From Alicyclobacillus fastidiosus (lineage in GTDB: Bacteria; Bacillota; Bacilli; Alicyclobacillales; Alicyclobacillaceae), in the NCBI RefSeq assembly GCF_026651875.1, contig NZ_CP104067.1, positions 3,348,001 to 3,412,000 of the forward strand: a stretch of 64,000 nucleotides of DNA, in the 5' to 3' direction. The position numbers were made by a program, and so were the translations under genes. The notes beneath the pieces are model-generated. The model was not told the origin of the DNA and did no database searches. It was given only the letters and a program-made list of their open reading frames with translations. This document shows, piece after piece, positions 36,340 to 45,648 of this stretch; the first letter of the stretch is position 1; every line of letters begins with the position of its first letter.

Positions 36340-36846
36340 GATAGTAAAAACAAACGTGGCTATTCCGTTAGCTCAGCATAGGTCAAGGTTGTGTAAGAAA
36401 CGGAAGCACTTAGGAGCCTGTTGAACCACTCTCCCTATGAAATGACGCCGATTGTATCAATAGCAATATTTGTCCAGGTACGCCTGTAGGTGCTTTCCTT
36501 TTTGGTGTTTCTTAGAATCATTTGCATCTCATGAAAACTTTCATAAAGGCTTTCGCATTCTGTTGCGTACAACGTTACCGCCGTCCCACGTCACGGTAGG
36601 TTCGCGCCCGCAGTTCTGGGCGGGTGGATTCACACCACATGATTATCGACAACTTACAAGTCGCAACCCAGACGTGCAATCAGGACAACGTCCATAAAGA
36701 CGATTATTTATGCAATCATAAATAGGCGTATTTCTTCGGTTCTTGCACAGATATGCACAGTAAGTATTCTTCGAAATACACTTTAACGGGGCATCAAATG
36801 CAAAACCTTGCCACCCCTACCTGACGTGGGGGATGAATGATGTACT
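36340..36846. other. Intergenic with small hairpins, no gene
   Basis: No coding sequence is supported. There is a GC-rich stem (CGCCC at 36605-36609 and GGGCG at 36618-36622). Another possible stem (CCAC...GTGG) lies at about 36809-36828. These might belong to the end of an old mobile element, but no transposase motif was found. Confidence 0.35.
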
Positions 36847-37206
36847 CTAACAATCCTGCCGCAACACGTCGCGGAGGACGGTTGCATTGTTCCTATCCTC
36901 TGTTTTTGCGCTGAACACTAGGGTCACAGCATGCGCTGAAGCGGCCTCACGCAATTGTTGAATGCATACAGCAGCTTCGGAGCTCTCGGCGAGTTCCGCT
37001 CGATATCTTGCGACAAACTCCTCCCACCGTGATGGGTCCTGATGGATCCACTTCCGAAGTTCGTTGCTCGGCGCCACTTCCTTCATCCACACGTCGATGC
37101 GAGCTGCTTCTTTCGACACACCGCGAGGCCAGAGCCGGTCCACCAATATTCTCTGTCCATCCTCCGGAGAGGGAGCATCATACGCGCGCTTCAATCGAAT
37201 TTCCAT
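36847..37206 (-). CDS. DUF488-family protein, YeaO-like
   Basis: This 119-residue protein has the compact DUF488/YeaO signature: IRLKRAYDAPSPEDGQRILV at the start, then DRLWPRGVSKEAARIDVWMK, and HQDPSRWEEFVARYRAEL. The DRLWPRG motif is the family hallmark. Biochemical function is unestablished. The frame opens at 37314, but ATG at 37206 follows GAGGAGATT and begins at the family start, so it was chosen. It stands alone. Confidence 0.85.
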   Translation of the reverse strand: MEIRLKRAYDAPSPEDGQRILVDRLWPRGVSKEAARIDVWMKEVAPSNELRKWIHQDPSRWEEFVARYRAELAESSEAAVCIQQLREAASAHAVTLVFSAKTEDRNNATVLRDVLRQDC

Positions 37207-37391
37207 TGACAATCTCCTCAGAATTCGATAGTTGATGGCTGAAATTCTTACGACTGAGTATAGAAAGCCGCTAAGATTTTCATTAAATTTAGTGCAAAGC
37301 CAATCTACTTCCAAGTGTTATCGAATTATAGCTCTCATTGAACACTTCTGCCCAAGAGCCGAAGAAATGGTACATGTGTAGACGCGAATAT

Positions 37392-37757
37392 TTATACTTG
37401 TGGATTAGTTACGAAGCCAAGCGACGATGCAATTCCTTCAGGATCACCCAGTCCGACAATGAGCGCATCGTACGTTGCCCCTTTCAAATTGACCTTCAAT
37501 CCCCGCTTTGTGTGATGGTGGACAATAGCAAAAACCTTGCCTTCGCCGGATATAAATGTCCCCATTGCAAAGACTCCAGGGATGCGACTTCCCGGCAATT
37601 TCATCCCGTGAACGGCATGGATAGCATCATCAAGTATGGTGACTGATTTGACCGCTGAAGCAGGTACACGTATGTCTCCGTGAACCCCCTCAACCTTCTC
37701 TATGGTGGTCAACCTGAGTACGAGGCTATCTTGTTCACGAATCAAATCAGCCATCAT
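37392..37757 (-). CDS. Small protein with PH-like fold, unknown function
   Basis: This 121-residue protein is rich in beta strands: SLVLRLTTIEKVEGVHGDI, IRVPASAVKSVTILDD, and AIVHHHTKRGLKVNLKG. That pattern resembles bacterial PH-like domains that read or present short ligands. No catalytic or membrane motif is visible. AAAGGGGC precedes the ATG at 37757. Such proteins are common and uncharacterised in Bacillota and Actinomycetota. Confidence 0.6.
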   Translation of the reverse strand: MMADLIREQDSLVLRLTTIEKVEGVHGDIRVPASAVKSVTILDDAIHAVHGMKLPGSRIPGVFAMGTFISGEGKVFAIVHHHTKRGLKVNLKGATYDALIVGLGDPEGIASSLGFVTNPQV

Positions 37758-37862
37758 AAACAGCCCCTTTGCTTTGTCTTAACGCTTACCCTTCCCAAAA
37801 TTGTACACCTTATAGCTTGGTATGGGGCACGATCAATCATTTCCTGAACGCAATGAGGACCC

Positions 37863-38213
37863 ATGCGCTTCTGTCGCATAAGACCCTTTGTTCAAGAAGC
37901 AAACCCTGCTGAAAATCAACCCGGCATTATCGGCCGAGTCGGAGCCGACTATGATCTCTCGATCATTCAAATTCGGCTGCTCGGAATTCTACGGGACCGA
38001 GAGCCAAGTATGTTGCAACTAGCCAAGTATCTCAATCTCGACAAATCAGCATTACAGGTCTAGTCGATCGTGCTCAACGCCGAGGACTCGTCGAACGTAC
38101 GATCTCTCCAAACGACCGGCGTGGGTTCAACGTGAGAATAACTGCTGCTGGACAGCAACTTGTACAGGTGTCGAATAGGACCGATACTCTGGGATCACAC
38201 GAGCTCATCGTAT
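37863..38213 (+). pseudogene. Frameshifted MarR-family regulator
   Basis: The first frame (37863-38063) carries LSIIQIRLLGILRDREPSML and QLAKYLNLDKSAL. A neighbouring frame continues with TGLVDRAQRRGLVERTISP and NDRRGFNVRITAAGQQLV. Together these form the recognition helix and wing of a MarR-type DNA-binding domain. The frame changes near 38050, so the protein is cut in the recognition helix. It probably once controlled the adjacent amino-acid racemisation genes. Confidence 0.8.
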
Positions 38214-38242
38214 GATGGGGCACATGTGACCCCGAACGCCGT

Positions 38243-38822
38243 TTATTTACCGATCAATTCACATGCCTTCATGACGGCGCTCACGAGTATCCGCATTCCG
38301 TCAAACAATGTAGAGCGATCAAATGTCATCTTCGGATGATGAAGACCTGGTGAAACGCCACAGCCAAGTCCAAGCATCGTTGCTTTCAAGCTTGGCCGGA
38401 CCGCAGTGTAGTAATGAAAATCTTCCCCCCCGGCCGTGACGATATCTGGTGCCAGCGCATCTTCGCCGAGAATGTTGACGATGGAGACAGCAACGATGTC
38501 TCTCGCTTCAGGGCTCACCTCGGCAGCCATCGTTTGCCCTACCCGTACACAACCAATTTCAGTTCCATATAAATTTCCTATGGCTAAAATGCGTTGTTCT
38601 ACCTTGTCGGCCAGCAGATTTATCGCAGAATTGGTCTGGGCACGAAGATCCAATACAAACGATGCATTTCCAGGAATGATGTTCGTGCTCTCGCCGCCAG
38701 CATGCAGGCGAGTCATTTTGACTGAGTAAGGCACCATCGGATCGATGTGGAATGACTGAATGGCATTCATGATCTCTGTCTAATTCAACCTGTAAATCGG
38801 AAAGAAACGCTGTGGTGTTCAA
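38243..38822 (-). pseudogene. M20-family hydrolase with internal deletion
   Basis: The original start is visible as TTG at 38822 (overlapping the upstream stop), giving MNTTAFLSDLQVELDR. Directly after this the frame changes and only the M20 dimerisation and C-terminal region follows: VPYSVKMTRLHAGGESTNII, FVLDLRAQTNSA and TAGGEDFHYY (38770-38243). The catalytic metal-binding core is deleted. In intact loci this gene encodes the N-succinyl- or N-acyl-L-amino-acid hydrolase that completes D-to-L amino acid conversion. Confidence 0.75.
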
Positions 38823-39970
38823 CCGACGACCCCAACCTTCGTCTCAATCACCAATTTGTCCAAGACACATTTTTTCAAACGATCCGCTTGAACACGCGAC
38901 GCAACGCCTGCAAGCGGCTCTACTTTCAATATTCCTGGTTTGGTGAAGGCCACCGGCGGATCGATAATGTCCTCTTCAAAATATCTGGTACTCGGCGCTG
39001 TATCCCCAGGTAGCGTGAACCCGGGCAACGCAGTCAGCGCGATGTTATGGAGCCGGCCAATCCCTGTTTCCTCCATACCACCACACCATAAATCCAGGCC
39101 AGCTTCCTGGCATAGCTTGTGAATCACCAACGACTCGCCAAATCCGCCAACACGGCCTACCTTCAGATTGACAACCTTGCATGAACCAAGCCGGACCGCT
39201 TTGCGCAAATCTTCGGCGCTGCGAATGCTCTCATCAAGACAGATCGGAGTGCGAATCGCCGCTTGAAGATGTGCATGATCAACGATGTCATCACTCGCCA
39301 GCGGCTGCTCGATCATCATCAGATTGAGCACATCCCACTTTTTTATATGATCGATATCGGAAATCCGATTTGAATTCTCATTCAACCGCGGTTCACCTGC
39401 CTCATCCACATTCAACACGATTGGAATCTGCTCCAGCGCCCTCATGCCCAGGTCCGTGGGCCCTTGCGATACCACAGTTGCAACTGGCCAAACGGCAATC
39501 CAGCGATCCGAAGGAAGTCCCTGTTCAACTAGGTCGTTTTCCATCGTTCCGTACACATTGACTTTATACTCAGCAATCGACGCACCCAGTTTGTTCATAT
39601 TGAAATGCGCGTTGCGGGATACGAGTGGATCGAACGTCCAGGCAATCGACTGGTACCCCATCTCTGCCGCTATCTGCCGTTGCATCAATTTGAGCTGATA
39701 TCCGATGCCTTGATGCAAGAACTCAGGAAGCACAGCTGTCTCGTGCGACCACAATACCCACTCGCCCCGGTAAAGTGACGGAAAGCTGAAGAGGGACCCG
39801 ACCGGCTGACGACCAGCATGAGCAAGTAGTAAGACCCCGCCATAAGTCGCGTGTACAAACATTTGCGCGGCTGAACAAGTATCCTCAGCCCCCCAGACCT
39901 GTTCGACAATCGCACGACACGCATGGCATTGCTCAATGTTATCCACACGTTCAATCGTGATTTGTGTCAA
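38819..39970 (-). pseudogene. GNAT acyltransferase fused to half of an N-succinylamino-acid racemase
   Basis: One intact 383-residue frame is a chimera. Residues 1-196 match the GNAT-fold acyltransferase usually next to racemase genes (ETAVLPEFLHQGIGYQLKL, FDPLVSRNAHFNMNKLG). From about 197 it is the C-terminal half of an OSBS/N-acylamino-acid racemase (enolase superfamily): LMMIEQPLASDD (metal Glu221), ICLDES (Asp246) and VVNLKVGRVGG (Lys270). Missing are the capping domain, the KxK base and the first metal aspartate, so racemase activity is not expected. The acyltransferase half also lacks its natural end. An in-frame deletion of two former neighbours is the simplest origin. Confidence 0.8.
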
Positions 39971-39997
39971 CTGACCTCCCCCATTTCCAAAAACTCA

Positions 39998-40021
39998 CCG
40001 GCACACGACTGCGTGTGCCGG
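39998..40021 (-). terminator. Hairpin terminator after the amino-acid permease
   Basis: CCGGCACACG and CGTGTGCCGG form a perfect 10-bp stem with a four-base loop. Read on the minus strand it is followed by TGAGTTTTTGG, so it can end permease transcription before the chimeric gene. Confidence 0.7.
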
Positions 40022-40036
40022 TGATCCTTGATAGCG

Positions 40037-41470
40037 CTATTCGTGATATTCAAAATCACATTCCATGAGCGAAACGACCTTGGTTTTTTTAATGATCTTG
40101 TAGCCCAACCACAAAACCAGAAAGATTGGAATGCCGCAGTACGTTGCGATTACGCCAACCCAGTTGATGGGCCCACTCGTGAAAGCGCTGTAACCTTGGC
40201 CTAAGATACACACTGTACATAAGAAGACGGCAAACATAGGCCCAACTGGATACCCTTTTGCCTTATAGACAAGCTTGTTTAAATCCTTGCCTTGAGCGAT
40301 ATAGGCCTTACGAAAACGATAATGGCTGAGAGAAACACCGAGCCAAGCGATAAACACTGTGAGCCCTGTGGCGTTCAGCATCCATGTATAAACCACGCCG
40401 CTTCCATATAGGGAAGATAGGAAGGCCAGCGCCCCGATGATCGTAGCCAGTATAAGAGAGTTCATAGGAACACCTTTAGAATTTACTTTTGCGAACATAC
40501 GAGGAGCCTTGCCCTCTTTTGCTAAAGCCCAAAGCATGCGTGAACTTGCGTACAATGATGCGTTTCCGCACGACAAGACAGATGTAAGAATGACCGCGTT
40601 CATAACCGCCGCAGCCATTGCTAATCCTGCGCGCTCAAACACCAGCGTAAACGGACTCACAGCGATGTTGGAGCTCGCCTTCAGCAGACTCGGGTCAGTG
40701 TACGGAACAATCATGCCAATGATGAAAATCGCAATGACGTAGAAAATAAGAATTCGCCAGAAAATCTGTCGAACCGCTCTAGGGACGTTCTTTTTCGGAT
40801 GTGCACTTTCACCGGAAGTCAGGGCAACCAGTTCGGTGCCTGAAAACGAGAAACCAGCCACCAAAAAGACGCTGAAGAAAGAGAGAAAACCACCGTGAAA
40901 TGGCGTGCCACCGAGATCGAAATTGTGGAAGCCGACTGCATGACCACCAATGATACCCACGATCATTGCGAGGCCAAGAATAATAAAGACGATAATAGTG
41001 GCGACTTTGATAATGGAGAACCAATATTCACCTTCAGCATATCCCCGCGCAGAGAAAATATTAAGAAGGAGCATAATAATCAGAAAAATAGAGCTCCACA
41101 GAATTGGCGACGAATGTGGAAACCAATACTTCATTACTAGTGAGCCTGCGGACAGTTCGGCCGGAATCGTCGTTGCCCAACCCAGCCAGTAGTTCCAGCC
41201 CATGGCGAATCCAAGCGCCGGGTCTACAAATCGCGTTGCGTATAGTTCAAAAGACCCTGCAGAAGGAATATGAGTGGCCATTTCTCCGATGCCCATCATT
41301 ACAAAATAGACCATGATTCCAATGACCACATAGGCAAGAAGCGCACCACCTGCCCCTGCTGTGCTGATTGACGATCCGCTTGCCATGAACAGCCCGGTTC
41401 CAATTGCGCCGCCAATCGTGATCATCGATAAATGGCGCGATTTCAAGCTTCTCTGCAGCTTTGCTTCCAC
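40037..41470 (-). CDS. Amino-acid permease, APC/AAT family (LysP-like)
   Basis: This membrane protein of about 477 residues has twelve predicted helices of the amino-acid/polyamine/organocation superfamily. The diagnostic first helix SMITIGGAIGTGLFMASGSS is clear, as is the helix 6 region FSFSGTELVALTSGESAHP. It resembles lysine-type permeases in the AAT family. The frame opens at 41500; GTG at 41470 (VEAKLQRSLKSRHLS) matches the family start but has no strong ribosome binding site. Its 5' end overlaps the end of the regulator gene, probably through a deletion that joined them. It would import the amino acid handled by the racemisation genes. Confidence 0.85.
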   Translation of the reverse strand: MEAKLQRSLKSRHLSMITIGGAIGTGLFMASGSSISTAGAGGALLAYVVIGIMVYFVMMGIGEMATHIPSAGSFELYATRFVDPALGFAMGWNYWLGWATTIPAELSAGSLVMKYWFPHSSPILWSSIFLIIMLLLNIFSARGYAEGEYWFSIIKVATIIVFIILGLAMIVGIIGGHAVGFHNFDLGGTPFHGGFLSFFSVFLVAGFSFSGTELVALTSGESAHPKKNVPRAVRQIFWRILIFYVIAIFIIGMIVPYTDPSLLKASSNIAVSPFTLVFERAGLAMAAAVMNAVILTSVLSCGNASLYASSRMLWALAKEGKAPRMFAKVNSKGVPMNSLILATIIGALAFLSSLYGSGVVYTWMLNATGLTVFIAWLGVSLSHYRFRKAYIAQGKDLNKLVYKAKGYPVGPMFAVFLCTVCILGQGYSAFTSGPINWVGVIATYCGIPIFLVLWLGYKIIKKTKVVSLMECDFEYHE

Positions 41471-42742
41471 TTGTCCCCGTCCAGCCACCGACCTCAACAA
41501 GTTTGTGCTCCATAAATTTTTTTAGCATCCGTTCCGCGCTGCGCCGACCCACCTCGAAATACTCTGCGAGGTCTTTTGCGGTAAAGCGATTCTCTGTGCG
41601 CAACTTGAGAAATTGCAAGAGTTTATGAATCGTCGTCACACTGACACCGGCTCGTTCGGCTAAATCGAGAACCTCCGAGCTTTCACTTTTCAAATGATAA
41701 GACTTGCGATCCGAATACAACGGACCTATGACTTCCTTTTCGTCCGTTACGAGGAAGGCCTTGCTCGACAAAGTGTTCTTACTCGCGTAATACAGCGCGA
41801 TTCTCGCATTTTCCTCCGCGGTTTTCGCGGTACGGCCAAATCCGAAACCGATACTTACCGTAATATTGATCACCCGTTCAATCTTCTCGAAAGTGTCAGG
41901 GGACTCAAAATAGCTGATAATCTGTTCGACACTACCCCTGGTTCCGTAGATAATAAACTGATCCAGGCCAAATTGGTGCACTGTGGCTTCCGTTGTTCTG
42001 CCAACTTGAAGCAACATCTGATGTACGGCAATCATAGCGTCCTGATTGAATTTCCCGGTTGTGGAAAATTCATCATTTTGGTTAACCGTAATCATCCCAA
42101 CCGCAATCTGGGCATTTTTGCTAACCGCCAGTTGTCCGTAGTCAGCCGCTCGTTTCAGCGTTTCGAATATCGTATTTTCCGGACTGATAATCGCTGCACA
42201 CGGCACACCTAGTTCACACAAACGGTTATAAACAAAATCGATACTCGTGAGCGCAAATTTCGTCTTTTTTTCGGCGAAGTTCCACCGATGAAACTCAATG
42301 ACCTCGTCCAGATTGAATCTGTCATTATTACCGACCATCTGCTTATAGTCCTTAACAAACCAGTGAACATCGCCAAGATTAAGTTCCTGCCGAACTTGGT
42401 CGCCACATACTCTGCCTCCGGTAGATCAATGGACAAATGATTGAACAGATCGTCTCTTTGGAGCTTGATGTGTAACAGAGTGGTTGTGAGTTTATATTCA
42501 TAAGACTCAATATGCACCGCAGGCAAATGATGCTCTTTAATTTTTTCCTTTGCATAGTGATACGGCAATAACCCAGCGAAAAACAGAACGTTGCAATCGA
42601 AAACAGTATCGAGCAACGCCACGCTTTCGCTGGGATGTTCGTATACATATGGAACAATTTCAACATCCTGGATCTTTCCCTGATACTTTAAGATACGCGG
42701 CATAAACTCTTTTGAGCTGAACGCCGCAATGCGTATAATCAT
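41420..42742 (-). pseudogene. Frameshifted regulator with degenerate GGDEF-like and winged-HTH parts
   Basis: The ATG at 42742 (GAGGG upstream) begins MIIRIAAFSSKEFMPRILKY. The frame breaks near 42375; the next one continues NLGDVHWFVKDYKQMVGNND. Further on, ITVSIGFGFGRTAKTAEENA resembles a degenerate nucleotide-cyclase-like (GGDEF) domain, and TIHKLLQFLKLRTENRFTAK then DLAEYFEVGRRSAERMLKKF is a winged helix-turn-helix. The C-terminus runs into the permease gene in another frame. The protein cannot be made whole from this sequence. It likely controlled the permease and racemase genes. Confidence 0.65.
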
Positions 42743-42979
42743 TCGTATTCCCTCACAAATTCTCAGAATCAACGTTTGTATTCCATGTTGACCCAAAATC
42801 TCCTCCTGAGTATCGGCCATTTCACAAACCAATGTTTATCGTTCATATCCATCTGCGAGAAGATTGCAACAAACTACCCTCATAATGAACTAGTCCGATC
42901 CGTATACCTTAACAAAGCTAAAGTAGCTACAGAAGCCTTATAGAATGATTTGAATTCTTTATTAAGAAGGAGCGAATGA

Positions 42980-43579
42980 ATGACTTATTTACCTCCAAAT
43001 CAAGTCGCACATTATGCTTACGATGCTGGTTTCCGGGGGAGTTCTCTGGTAACAGCCGTTGCTGTCGCCGATGCTGAATCAACGTTTGACACTTCCGCAA
43101 CAAGTCCGGGAGATACGTGTATTGGGCTATGGCAAATCAATAAAGTGAATGATGAGACGAACCCATCGGCCCTTTTTAATCCGAGCTATAATGCAAAAAT
43201 GGCGTATTCAATAAGTAATGGAGGAACGAATTGGAGTGCATGGAGCACCTACACTAGTGGAACGTACAGAAGGTACCTGAGTGTTGCTGAATCAGTCGCA
43301 CGAGCGGTTACGCTGCACTCATATCCTCACTTGAATGTGCGTGTAAACGGCCAATTATTCCCGGCAATCGCAGTCCAAAACACAACGTATCTCCTATGGA
43401 CCGTTTTGAACAAGTGGGGCATTCCACACAGGTATCTCGGTAACGGTAAATTCTCCATTAACGGGCGAACAGTGCAAGGTATTGTTTATGGGGGCAATAC
43501 CTATCTCAATTGGGCCTCAATACCTGATGTTAAGGCCATAAAGATAAATGGAGAATTTAACTTCACCGACAGCCATTAA
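42980..43579 (+). CDS. Lysozyme-like (transglycosylase-fold) protein
   Basis: The 199-residue protein begins with a lysozyme-like domain of the soluble lytic transglycosylase/phage endolysin type: VAVADAESTFDTSATSPGD (about 27-45, candidate catalytic Glu33), CIGLWQINKV (about 47-56) and a following WSAWSTYTSGTYRRYL. The C-terminal part (about 115-199) has two similar beta-rich stretches (LNVRVNGQLFPAIAVQNTTY, FSINGRTVQGIVYGGNTYLN), like copper-amine-oxidase-N or stalk-like repeats. No signal peptide is seen, so export would need another route, as in phage or killing systems. AAGGAG precedes the ATG and a terminator follows. It stands alone. Confidence 0.75.
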   Translation: MTYLPPNQVAHYAYDAGFRGSSLVTAVAVADAESTFDTSATSPGDTCIGLWQINKVNDETNPSALFNPSYNAKMAYSISNGGTNWSAWSTYTSGTYRRYLSVAESVARAVTLHSYPHLNVRVNGQLFPAIAVQNTTYLLWTVLNKWGIPHRYLGNGKFSINGRTVQGIVYGGNTYLNWASIPDVKAIKINGEFNFTDSH

Positions 43580-43629
43580 ACTCAAATTTGAGCATACGAT
43601 TGAATCAATCCATGGATGTACAAGGGCCA

Positions 43630-43658
43630 GACCAAGAGGTTTTTCCTCTCGGTCTTTT
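43630..43658 (+). terminator. Rho-independent terminator
   Basis: GACCAAGAGG pairs with CCTCTCGGTC (one mismatch) around a T-rich loop and is followed by TTTT. It lies about 50 bases after the lysozyme-like gene. Confidence 0.8.
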
Positions 43659-43708
43659 GCTTTTTAAAGAAACATCACCAACTCCCCGAGCGATCGGTCA
43701 TGTTCCGA

Positions 43709-44539
43709 CTAACTATACTGCTGCCGGAACTGAACCGGCGTCATGCCCGTAAGTTTATGGAAAGTGTGCACGAAATGACTGTAGTCCTTGAAGCCGACGG
43801 CTTCCGCGATCGTCTTCACGGCGCGGTTCGGGCCCGATACGAGCAGCTCCTTCGACTTCTGAATTCGAAACTGAAGCAAATATTGATACGGGCTGACGCC
43901 CCAGCTTTTCCGGAATAGCGTATTTAGATGCTGCGAGCTGATCTGAAGGGCAGCCGCCATACGTTCAAGACCCAGATGGGGGTCTCCGTACTGTTCTTCG
44001 ATCAGCAGGTAAATCGGGGTCAACCGCTCATGTCCTTTGGACAGGGAGGGCTGGCCTCTCACTTGCCCGAACTGCTTCAATTGCCCCAGAAAAGCATACA
44101 CCTCGAGCGACCCGTTAATCCCAGCGAAATCGAAGCTGTAGCGGCATTTTTCCCCAAAGTGTTCATGTATGGTGGCAAGCGGGGCATCCGCGTCCCAACT
44201 GATCGGCAGCATGTGCTGGAGATCGAGCGACGCGGTGATGGGATTGGCTAACGCCCCGTCGAACGTCAAATACCAGGTCGACCAAGTCTGAGTTTCCGGA
44301 CTGTAGCTGTGAGGAACGCCCGGCTTCAGCAAAATGCCTTGATTAGTGGACAGCTTGACCGTCGTTCCGTTCACCGTGAATTTCCCGCACCCCTCCACCG
44401 TATGGAGCCAATGAAAGCAATGAAACCCATCCTCCCTATTAATCGCGATTTGATGCTCCGAGTAGCCGACCGTGCTTAGATGCAAGGGCAAACGCTGATC
44501 CAACTCCGTTGTCACAAAGTGTCTACCGTACGGACCCAT
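43709..44539 (-). CDS. AraC-family regulator
   Basis: This 276-residue regulator has an N-terminal cupin-like sensor domain (FHCFHWLHTVEGCGKFTVNG) and a C-terminal pair of helix-turn-helix motifs (HLGLERMAAALQISSQHLNT and KTIAEAVGFKDYSHFVHTFH). It starts at ATG 44539 with GAGGTAGG upstream and is transcribed away from the oxidoreductase-isomerase pair, so it probably controls that pair from the shared promoter region (44540-44667). Codons are clearly richer in G and C than in genes to the left. Confidence 0.9.
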   Translation of the reverse strand: MGPYGRHFVTTELDQRLPLHLSTVGYSEHQIAINREDGFHCFHWLHTVEGCGKFTVNGTTVKLSTNQGILLKPGVPHSYSPETQTWSTWYLTFDGALANPITASLDLQHMLPISWDADAPLATIHEHFGEKCRYSFDFAGINGSLEVYAFLGQLKQFGQVRGQPSLSKGHERLTPIYLLIEEQYGDPHLGLERMAAALQISSQHLNTLFRKSWGVSPYQYLLQFRIQKSKELLVSGPNRAVKTIAEAVGFKDYSHFVHTFHKLTGMTPVQFRQQYS

Positions 44540-44667
44540 CGGTTACCTACCTCTTTCATTTATTCATATCGAATACGCTTTATATTATATTTTATTCCAT
44601 TTTTCCTTGCCATAAAATAAGGTTGTCAGTTGTCTATTCTTATATCCGTAAATGGAGGTCGAATGTC

Positions 44668-45639
44668 ATGTCCCTGAAAATCGGTTTTATCGGTACCGGC
44701 GGCATTGCCAGCTGCCACTTGGAAAACCTGGCGAAGTTGGAAGGTGTGCAAGTCGTTTCGTTCTACGATCTCGATGCACCCCGCGCACAAAAAGCCGCCG
44801 CCGCGTTCGACGGCGCGAAAGCGTTTGCGAGTATGGACGACATGTTGGATGGGGCGGCTCTTGACGGCGTTTACGTATGCGTCCCTCCGCTCGCTCACGG
44901 AGACGCGGAATTGCGGCTCATGGAACGGAACATTCCGTTTCTGGTGGAGAAGCCGCTGGGGATCAACGCGGAAGTGCCGGCCGACATCGCTGAACAGTTG
45001 AAGGAGAAGAAGCTGATTACGTCCGTCGGCTATCATTGGCGATATAACGAGTCCACCGGGCACGCCAAGCGGCTGCTCGCGGACAGCCAACCGGGCATGG
45101 CCCTCGGCTACTGGATGGGCGGAATGCCTATGGTCCCGTGGTGGAGAGTACAGACCGGCTCGGGCGGGCAGTTCGTCGAGCAGACGACGCATATAGTCGA
45201 CTTGCTGCGCTGCCTGTGCGGCGAAGTCCGCGAAGTTTATGCCGCGTACGCGCTGAGGGTCATGCACGAGAAAGTGCCGGGCACCGACGTGCCGGACGTC
45301 GGAACCGTGACGTTGAAGCTCGCGAACGGCATGGTGGCCACGATCTCGAATACGTGTCTGCTGCCTGTCGGCCATCATGTAGGACTCGACCTTTATACGA
45401 ACAAGGGCGTGCTGGAGATTCGCAGCGGAGAACTGCGCGAGATCGCCCCGGACGGCGTAACAACGTTCGGTTCGACGACGAACCCTTACTTCATGGAAGA
45501 CGAGGCGTTTATTTATGCCTTGCGCACGGGCGACGCTTCCCGCATCTTATCCGATTACGCAGATGCGCTGCGCACTCACGAAGTAACGATCGCCGCGAAC
45601 GAATCCGCGCTTAGCGGCCAGCCCGTATCTTTAACCTGA
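44668..45639 (+). CDS. Gfo/Idh/MocA-family oxidoreductase
   Basis: This 323-residue NAD(P)-dependent sugar or cyclitol dehydrogenase has the Rossmann motif IGFIGTGGIASCHLENLA, the catalytic EKPLG (Lys) and a GGQFVEQTTHIVDLLRCLCG stretch with the usual histidine. Complete length. The upstream-opening frame from 44509 is ignored: ATG at 44668 has GGAGG nine bases upstream. It is followed after about ten bases by an isomerase/epimerase gene, and together they look like a small sugar- or inositol-derivative pathway. High GC in the third position marks it as different from most of the window. Confidence 0.9.
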   Translation: MSLKIGFIGTGGIASCHLENLAKLEGVQVVSFYDLDAPRAQKAAAAFDGAKAFASMDDMLDGAALDGVYVCVPPLAHGDAELRLMERNIPFLVEKPLGINAEVPADIAEQLKEKKLITSVGYHWRYNESTGHAKRLLADSQPGMALGYWMGGMPMVPWWRVQTGSGGQFVEQTTHIVDLLRCLCGEVREVYAAYALRVMHEKVPGTDVPDVGTVTLKLANGMVATISNTCLLPVGHHVGLDLYTNKGVLEIRSGELREIAPDGVTTFGSTTNPYFMEDEAFIYALRTGDASRILSDYADALRTHEVTIAANESALSGQPVSLT

Positions 45640-45648
45640 GGAAAGGGG

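Noticed and set aside
36560..36840. Possible IS200/IS605 end or omega-RNA-like structure
   Set aside because: Only short GC stems were seen; no TnpA or TnpB motif or matching second end was found.
44626..45614. Long open frames opposite and overlapping the Gfo/Idh/MocA gene
   Set aside because: They are a by-product of high third-position GC; the oxidoreductase frame has clear motifs and a ribosome binding site.
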